Below are positions 5,346 through 9,217 of a stretch of 9,217 nucleotides of DNA, one piece after another (within the stretch, counting starts at the first letter, position 1; each line of letters opens with the position of its first letter). The position numbers were made by a program, and so were the translations under genes. The DNA is taken from NCBI GenBank assembly GCA_004296925.1, contig SCVI01000042.1:1-9217 (forward strand). The letters are read 5' to 3'. Under the pieces are notes generated by a model that was given only the letters and a program-made list of their open reading frames with translations, did no database searches and had not been told where the DNA came from. Source of the DNA: Patescibacteria group bacterium. Its GTDB lineage: Bacteria; Patescibacteriota; Minisyncoccia; Phycocordibacterales; Phycocordibacteraceae.

Positions 5346-6260
5346 ATGTCGCTCAAAGACATAAAACTGAAAATTAAGTCAGTCGATAGAACACGCAAGG
5401 TCACAAAGGCCATGGAGGCGGTTTCAGCTGTAAAAATGCGCAAGAGTCAGCAACGAGCCATTACAGGGCGACCTTACGCAAATGCGGCTTTCTCAATATT
5501 GGAGCGTTTGAGCGTATCACTCAAAACAGTACGTCATTCATTAACTGAAAAACGCGAAGTAAAGAAGGTTGCGGTAGTAGTGGTAACTAGCGATAAGGGT
5601 CTTTGTGGTGTTTTAAATAGTGCGGTACTTAAATCTGCGCAGCAACTTGTAACTGGTTACAACTTACCGGATGAATCTGTTTCTATTTATGCGTTTGGTA
5701 GAAAAGGCGCAGAATACTTTGATCGAAGAAACTACACGATCTTGGGAAAGTTTGAAAATGTTTCTGATGAAGTTTCAATTGCGGATCTCGCAATCGTGAC
5801 TGCTGACATTACTCGCGCTTTTAAGGCACATGAATTTGACAGAGTGGATGTGGTGTATACAAATTTTAAATCAACTTTTGAGCAACAAGCTCTTTCGCAC
5901 ACTATTTTACCGCTTTCTCTAGAATCAATTTCAGAAATCGTGGATGGTATTACACCAGAAAAAGGAAAGTTTGCTGAACGAGCGCCAGTATCTGCACCTG
6001 CTTCATATACTGTTGAACCATCGTCTGAAGTAGTTGTAGATGCTCTTATACCAAAATTGGTGAGCGTATTGTTTTTCCATGCACTTTTGGAATCGAAGGC
6101 TTCAGAGCATTCAGCCAGAATGGTTGCAATGAAGAACGCTTCTGATAAGTCACGTGACTTATCGAAGTCATTGAATCGTACTTTCAACAAAGCTCGACAG
6201 GCACTCATTACAAGAGAGGTGTCGGAGATTGTTGGCGGTATTGAGGCCATGGCTTCATAA
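5346..6260 (+). CDS. atpG: F1Fo ATP synthase subunit gamma
   Basis: Central rotor shaft that turns inside the alpha3-beta3 hexamer and couples the c-ring to catalysis. The 304 residues show the canonical layout. The N-terminal helix contains K18-V-T-K-A-M-E-A-V-S and enters the hexamer. The central Rossmann-like domain carries S82-D-K-G-L-C-G88. The C-terminal helix carries E254-H-S-A-R-M-V-A-M-K-N-A265 and runs to M302. Residues about 205-228 (A/P/S/E-rich) form a linker a little longer than in E. coli gamma (287 residues), which accounts for the extra length. It begins six bases after atpA; the bases before the ATG (ACACCTC) are the opposite of a Shine-Dalgarno sequence. The product call is secure. 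Confidence 0.96.
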   Translation: MSLKDIKLKIKSVDRTRKVTKAMEAVSAVKMRKSQQRAITGRPYANAAFSILERLSVSLKTVRHSLTEKREVKKVAVVVVTSDKGLCGVLNSAVLKSAQQLVTGYNLPDESVSIYAFGRKGAEYFDRRNYTILGKFENVSDEVSIADLAIVTADITRAFKAHEFDRVDVVYTNFKSTFEQQALSHTILPLSLESISEIVDGITPEKGKFAERAPVSAPASYTVEPSSEVVVDALIPKLVSVLFFHALLESKASEHSARMVAMKNASDKSRDLSKSLNRTFNKARQALITREVSEIVGGIEAMAS

Positions 6261-6286
6261 GAGTTTATTTGTTAGAGTAGCTTTAT

Positions 6287-6295
6287 TGTTAAAAT
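6287..6295 (+). promoter_or_regulatory. Candidate internal extended -10 promoter before atpD
   Basis: TGTTAAAAT is a TG-n-TAAAAT extended -10 in the 42-base gap between atpG and atpD, with TTGTTA (6269-6274) as a weak -35 at a short 15-base spacing. A start site about seven bases downstream would fall at about 6302, one base before the atpD ATG (6303), so the transcript would be nearly leaderless. This would give extra beta/epsilon mRNA. Not tested. Confidence 0.35.
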
Positions 6296-6302
6296 ATTTC
6301 AC

Positions 6303-7688
6303 ATGAACGGAACAATCACACAAATCATCGGTACGGTTGCAGACATCCACTTCGAGAATGATCCTCCAAAGGTTCATAATGCGCTTGTATGTAAAGTACC
6401 TGCAGAAAAAGGAGTAGAGGCACGTGAAGTCTATTTTGAGGTTGCTCAGCATATCGGTGTAAACCGCGTTCGTGCCATCTCGCTTTCTACTACCGATGGC
6501 TTGGTTCGTGGTATGAAAGTTACTGATACAGGTGCTCCAATTTCCGTTCCTGTAGGTGAAGCGTCTCTTGGAAGACTTTTTAATGTTCTTGGAAACACAA
6601 TCGACGGAAAAGCAGAGCTTCCAAAAAATACTCCGGTTTCTCCAATTCATCGCAGCGCCCCACCTTTTATCGAACAAAAAACAAAAGCTGAAGTTTTTGA
6701 AACAGGACTTAAGGCAATCGATCTCCTCGCGCCTTTCATCAAGGGAGGTAAGGTAGGACTTTTCGGTGGAGCTGGCGTTGGTAAGACGGTCTTAATGCAG
6801 GAGTTAATTCACAACGTAGCAACACAACACGGGGGATTCTCAGTATTTGCTGGTGTGGGTGAGCGCGTACGTGAAGGAAATGACCTCTATCATGAAATGG
6901 CAGACTCTGGAGTACTTCCAAAAACAGCGCTTGTTTTTGGACAAATGAATGAAGTGCCGGGAGCGCGCGCACGTGTGGCACTTTCTGGTCTTACTATGGC
7001 CGAATACTTCCGTGATGAAATGGGTAAAGATATTCTTTTCTTCATGGACAACGTGTTTCGTTTTGTTCAGGCGGGTTCAGAAGTATCATCACTACTTGGA
7101 CGCGTACCATCAGCCGTTGGGTACCAGCCAACTTTGGCAGAAGAAATGGGTCAGCTCCAGGAACGCATTACTTCAACAACAAAAGGTTCTATTACCTCTG
7201 TGCAGGCCATCTACGTACCTGCTGACGACCTTACTGATCCAGCACCTGCCACTACCTTCTCGCACCTCGACTCTACTATCGTGCTTTCACGTCAATTAGC
7301 ATCCTTGGGTATTTATCCTGCTATTGATCCATTAGAATCTGGTTCATCAGCGCTTGACCCAGACATTGTGGGTGTTGAGCACTACGAAGTAGCTCATGCG
7401 GTAAAACAAATTCTCCAACGCTACAAAGATCTTCAAGATATTATTGCAATTCTTGGTATTGAAGAACTTTCTGAGGAAGATAAGAGAGTGGTATATAGAG
7501 CACGTAAAGTACAAAAATTCCTTTCTCAGCCAACGCACGTCGCAGAAGTCTTCACAGGTATTAAGGGAGAATATGTTCCTCTTGAAGAAACAGTAAAATC
7601 TTTCAAGGAGATTATTGAAGGTAAGTACGATGATGTCGCTGAGCAGGACTTCTACATGAAGGGAAGTATTGATCAGGTTAAAAAATAA
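6303..7688 (+). CDS. atpD: F1Fo ATP synthase subunit beta, catalytic
   Basis: Catalytic subunit of F1, 461 residues, full length. Walker A is G155-G-A-G-V-G-K-T162. The catalytic glutamate is E187 in G-E-R-V-R-E-G-N-D-L-Y, with R188 beside it. Walker B is D243-I-L-F-F-M-D-N250. The phosphate-sensing arginine R267 lies in L-L-G-R-V-P-S-A-V-G-Y. Y338, the adenine-stacking position, precedes the signature P339-A-I-D-P-L-E-S-G-S348. Two small departures are visible: the usual PLDSTSR reads P343-L-E-S-G-S-S349, so the common Arg is Ser, and the DELSEED loop reads E387-E-L-S-E-E-D393. Neither removes a catalytic residue. It is separated from atpG by 42 bases, the second-longest gap in the operon. 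No Shine-Dalgarno sequence is present. Identity is certain. Confidence 0.97.
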   Translation: MNGTITQIIGTVADIHFENDPPKVHNALVCKVPAEKGVEAREVYFEVAQHIGVNRVRAISLSTTDGLVRGMKVTDTGAPISVPVGEASLGRLFNVLGNTIDGKAELPKNTPVSPIHRSAPPFIEQKTKAEVFETGLKAIDLLAPFIKGGKVGLFGGAGVGKTVLMQELIHNVATQHGGFSVFAGVGERVREGNDLYHEMADSGVLPKTALVFGQMNEVPGARARVALSGLTMAEYFRDEMGKDILFFMDNVFRFVQAGSEVSSLLGRVPSAVGYQPTLAEEMGQLQERITSTTKGSITSVQAIYVPADDLTDPAPATTFSHLDSTIVLSRQLASLGIYPAIDPLESGSSALDPDIVGVEHYEVAHAVKQILQRYKDLQDIIAILGIEELSEEDKRVVYRARKVQKFLSQPTHVAEVFTGIKGEYVPLEETVKSFKEIIEGKYDDVAEQDFYMKGSIDQVKK

Positions 7689-7690
7689 TC

Positions 7691-7921
7691 ATGCAAGTGG
7701 TTGTTGCAGAGGTACATAAGAATCTTTTCCAAGGTGAAGCACTTTCGCTCACTGTTGCGACAACAGAGGGTGTGGTGACCGTACTCCCTAAACATGCACC
7801 TTTTGTTGCGAACCTCAAAAGCGGGGAAGTTACGGTAAAAACAAAGGAAGGAATTCAAAAATTTGAAATTTCAGGTGGAGTACTTGAAGTGGCAAATGAT
7901 CAAGTAACTGTTCTACTATAA
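7691..7921 (+). CDS. atpC: F1Fo ATP synthase subunit epsilon, lacking the C-terminal helices
   Basis: Rotor-foot subunit binding gamma and the c-ring. Its 76 residues correspond to only the N-terminal beta-sandwich: V3-V-V-A-E opening strand, the G34-style L-P-K-H-A-P-F-V-A-N motif at 32-41, and the I59-S-G-G-V-L-E-V closing strands. Epsilon proteins of about 130-140 residues add two C-terminal helices that extend into F1 and inhibit ATP hydrolysis; these are absent. The stop is followed by a hairpin and a new promoter, with no sign of a frameshifted remainder, so the short form looks natural. Short epsilons are known in some bacteria. Starts two bases after atpD, without a Shine-Dalgarno sequence. 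Confidence 0.93.
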   Translation: MQVVVAEVHKNLFQGEALSLTVATTEGVVTVLPKHAPFVANLKSGEVTVKTKEGIQKFEISGGVLEVANDQVTVLL

Positions 7922-7946
7922 ATAGTGTTGTATTGACAAATACTAT
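7922..7946 (+). terminator. Imperfect hairpin directly after atpC
   Basis: ATAGTGTTGT (7922-7931) can pair with ACAAATACTAT (7936-7946) around ATTG, giving about ten pairs including one G-T and one bulged A. It begins on the base after the atpC stop. No clean T-run follows, so termination efficiency is doubtful. The hairpin contains the TTGACA -35 box of the next gene, so terminator and promoter would overlap. Confidence 0.35.
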
Positions 7947-7960
7947 AAACTATATATAAT
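7933..7960 (+). promoter_or_regulatory. Consensus sigma70-type promoter for the Cys-rich mini-protein
   Basis: TTGACA (7933-7938) and TATAAT (7955-7960) are both exact consensus hexamers, 16 bases apart. This is the only perfect promoter seen in the window. The predicted start site, about seven bases past the -10, is position 7967, which is the A of the ATG of the downstream gene. There is no room for a leader or Shine-Dalgarno sequence. Confidence 0.75.
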
Positions 7961-7966
7961 ATATAG
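7950..7966. promoter_or_regulatory. 17-base palindrome covering the -10 box
   Basis: CTATATATAATATATAG has 8-base arms (7950-7957 and 7959-7966) around one central A. It covers the whole -10 and runs to the base before the ATG, as a repressor operator would. Low complexity makes chance formation possible. Confidence 0.4.
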
Positions 7967-8131
7967 ATGAATAAAGAATCAGGTCAAGTAATTAAAGAAG
8001 AATCACACGTTTGCGTGAATTGTTTTCACAAATGTACTGCGGTCCGTGGTTGTACTTGTGAAGGTATTCTGGGCCTCTCCTTTCTTAATTGTAAGTGCAC
8101 TAACTGTGGTCCGAATTTTTATCAAAAATAA
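7967..8131 (+). CDS. Cys-rich 54-residue mini-protein, probable metal-binding zinc-ribbon-like
   Basis: I do not recognise this gene. The 54 codons encode eight cysteines: C16, C19, C23, C29, C31, C42, C44 and C47. C16-V-N-C19 and C44-T-N-C47-G are CxxC knuckles 24 residues apart, as in zinc ribbons. C42-x-C44 and C29-x-C31 add CxC pairs, and H14 and H21 are further possible ligands, so one or two metal sites are plausible. The N-terminus (1-13) is polar; there is no signal peptide, and only a mildly hydrophobic loop at 33-40. The start is well fixed: an in-frame TAG immediately precedes the ATG, and a perfect promoter points at it. The TAA lies inside a hairpin. It could be a metal sensor, chaperone, store or small regulatory zinc protein. 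That it is a gene is well supported by promoter, terminator and cysteine pattern; function is unknown. Confidence 0.72.
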   Translation: MNKESGQVIKEESHVCVNCFHKCTAVRGCTCEGILGLSFLNCKCTNCGPNFYQK

Positions 8132-8137
8132 AAATTC
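8113..8137. terminator. Bidirectional terminator-like perfect hairpin
   Basis: GAATTTTTAT (8113-8122) and ATAAAAATTC (8128-8137) are perfect 10-base complements around CAAAA. The hairpin includes the stop codon of the Cys-rich gene and sits 10 bases beyond the stop of the convergent RND gene. The T-tract lies within the stem rather than after it, so it is an atypical intrinsic terminator, but the position suits ending both transcripts. Confidence 0.55.
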
Positions 8138-8147
8138 TTGAAACCGC

Positions 8148-9217
8148 TTAAGCAGCAGGTTCTTTCCAAAACTGTTTTCCAGGATTTTGATATACAAGGA
8201 TTGGGGTCAGAACGAGAGTTAGAATCATTGCGAACGAAAGGCCAAACATAATAGCGAAGGCTAAAGGACCCCAGAGGGCAGAAGCGCCAGCAAGCGGGAT
8301 CATTCCCACTACTGTCGTGACAGTGGTAAGTACAATAGGACGCAGGCGACTTGCGGCACCGTCTACCACCACTTCCTCGAGGGTTCTACCTTCGGGGTTT
8401 TTCATACGAACGATTATTGAGTCAACAAGAATTATTGCGTGGTTAATGATGACTCCGGCAAGCGCAATAATTCCTAGCAATGACGAGAATGAGAAAGGTT
8501 GACCGGTTAATGCAAGACCTCCCAAGACTCCAATGAGGGAGAGTATTACCAACATAAGGAGGTAGAACGAGTAACGGAAAGAGTTAAACTCAAGTACTAG
8601 GATTGCGAGCATTAATACGAGTCCTGCAAGAAAGGCAATTCCCATCTCGGAAAACGATTTGTTCACATCTTCAGTTTCGCCGCCAATTTTCATTGAAACC
8701 CCATCTGGAAGCCCCTCCTTTTCAAATGCTTTTTTAAAGTTGTTTGCGACTTCAACCGGTGTCGCCGTGCTTTCGGTTTGAGCTGAAACGGTAGCAATAT
8801 TTTTTTGGTTCTCTCTTCGAATCACCGCATTTGATTTTTCGATTGAAGGCGTAAGTATAGATCCTAAAAGAATAGAACCGTACGGGGTTTTAATTGGAAG
8901 GTTTAACAACCCATTAATGTCAACATTTGTAGTATCTCTCGGTTCACGCCAAGAAGGGTTGAGGTTTGTGCTTACCAATACATCTATATCTTCGTTATCA
9001 GTTTTAATAGTTGTCGCTACAACACCAGAGACGGCAGTTCGTAGTGTCCCTGCAACTTGTGCAGGCGATAACCCAACTTCAGCTGCTTTCGCACGATCTA
9101 TCGTGAGAGCAAATTGTGTACCATCATCCTTTATTGATGTAGCAATCTCTGTAGCTCCCTTTGTTGATCGTAGGACTCGTTCTCCCGCAGAGACGGCGCG
9201 CTCTAAATCGTCGAGAT
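8148..9217 (-). CDS. RND-family transporter permease (AcrB/HAE1-like), C-terminal part; continues past window edge
   Basis: About 356 codons of the C-terminal part of an RND permease, read from the right edge without a stop. The start lies outside the window; an internal TTG at 8976-8978 is not the start because the frame is open and homologous on both sides. Reading N to C: porter-domain material with the docking-type stretch A-E-V-G-L-S-P-A-Q-V-A-G-T-L-R-T-A-V-S-G (plus-strand about 9024-9083), more porter subdomain, then five membrane helices (TM8-TM12). TM10 carries A-G-V-I-I-N-H-A-I-I-L-V-D-S; AcrB Lys940 aligns with its Asn, a variant also common in other HAE1-type pumps. TM11 follows R-L-R-P-I-V-L-T-T. 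It is predicted to use the proton gradient to export small molecules. The N-terminal half, including the TM4 aspartates, cannot be checked here. Confidence 0.9.
   Translation of the reverse strand, partial: LDDLERAVSAGERVLRSTKGATEIATSIKDDGTQFALTIDRAKAAEVGLSPAQVAGTLRTAVSGVVATTIKTDNEDIDVLVSTNLNPSWREPRDTTNVDINGLLNLPIKTPYGSILLGSILTPSIEKSNAVIRRENQKNIATVSAQTESTATPVEVANNFKKAFEKEGLPDGVSMKIGGETEDVNKSFSEMGIAFLAGLVLMLAILVLEFNSFRYSFYLLMLVILSLIGVLGGLALTGQPFSFSSLLGIIALAGVIINHAIILVDSIIVRMKNPEGRTLEEVVVDGAASRLRPIVLTTVTTVVGMIPLAGASALWGPLAFAIMFGLSFAMILTLVLTPILVYQNPGKQFWKEPAA

Noticed and set aside
5732..6250. 172-codon open frame on the minus strand inside atpG
   Set aside because: It lies entirely antisense to a secure gamma subunit gene, and its translation is Ser/Thr-rich with no recognisable motif: a shadow frame.
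8146..8153. GCTTAAGC palindrome and the AACC/GGTT pair at the RND stop as a terminator
   Set aside because: The arms are asymmetric and no T-run follows; the perfect hairpin at 8113-8137 is a better candidate.
8003..8197. 64-codon minus-strand open frame overlapping the Cys-rich gene
   Set aside because: It overlaps both the mini-protein and the 3' end of the RND gene, has no promoter or motif, and conflicts with the better supported plus-strand gene.
8317..8502. 61-codon plus-strand open frame inside the RND gene
   Set aside because: Antisense to TM10-TM11 of a clear RND permease; no supporting signal.
8148..8978. Treating the RND frame as a complete 276-codon gene starting at TTG 8978
   Set aside because: The frame is open to the window edge, and the sequence upstream of the TTG reads as RND porter/docking domain, so the gene is simply cut by the window.

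Overview
The window looks like a piece of a small-genome Candidate Phyla Radiation (Patescibacteria) chromosome, most likely from the Parcubacteria side. This is inferred from gene style, not from a marker gene. The atp operon has unusually short delta and epsilon subunits. MscL is short. There is a two-helix membrane protein with an acidic coiled coil of a kind I associate with these genomes. Base composition is moderately AT-rich, spacers are very short, and almost no start codon has a Shine-Dalgarno sequence. The genes read through with TGA as a stop, so nothing suggests a recoded TGA.

Layout. Positions 8-879 (+) hold two translationally coupled nucleotide 'house-cleaning' enzymes: a Nudix hydrolase, then a MazG-like pyrophosphatase. 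A 90-base gap with an inverted repeat leads to a DUF1003/iron-permease-like membrane protein with a long heptad-repeat tail (970-1443, +). This gene meets mscL (1444-1752, -) tail to tail with no bases between them, and a hairpin spans both stop codons. An 81-base divergent region separates mscL from the F1Fo ATP synthase operon (1834-7921, +), in the order a-c-b-delta-alpha-gamma-beta-epsilon (atpB, E, F, H, A, G, D, C). After epsilon comes a consensus sigma70-type promoter whose predicted start site falls on the ATG of a 54-codon, eight-cysteine mini-protein (7967-8131, +). A perfect AT-rich hairpin separates that gene from the convergent C-terminal part of an RND-family transporter (8148 to the right edge, -).

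How it fits together. The ATP synthase set is complete and its catalytic residues are present. The c subunit lacks the known Na+-site residues, so proton coupling is expected. The short epsilon lacks the C-terminal helices that inhibit ATP hydrolysis in other bacteria, and delta has lost most of its N-terminal domain. MscL and the RND protein are envelope functions, and the Nudix/MazG pair sanitises nucleotide pools. The least explained item is the Cys-rich mini-protein with its apparently leaderless, palindrome-covered promoter. It is the best candidate for something undescribed. I see no CRISPR array, tRNA, rRNA, insertion sequence or phage gene.
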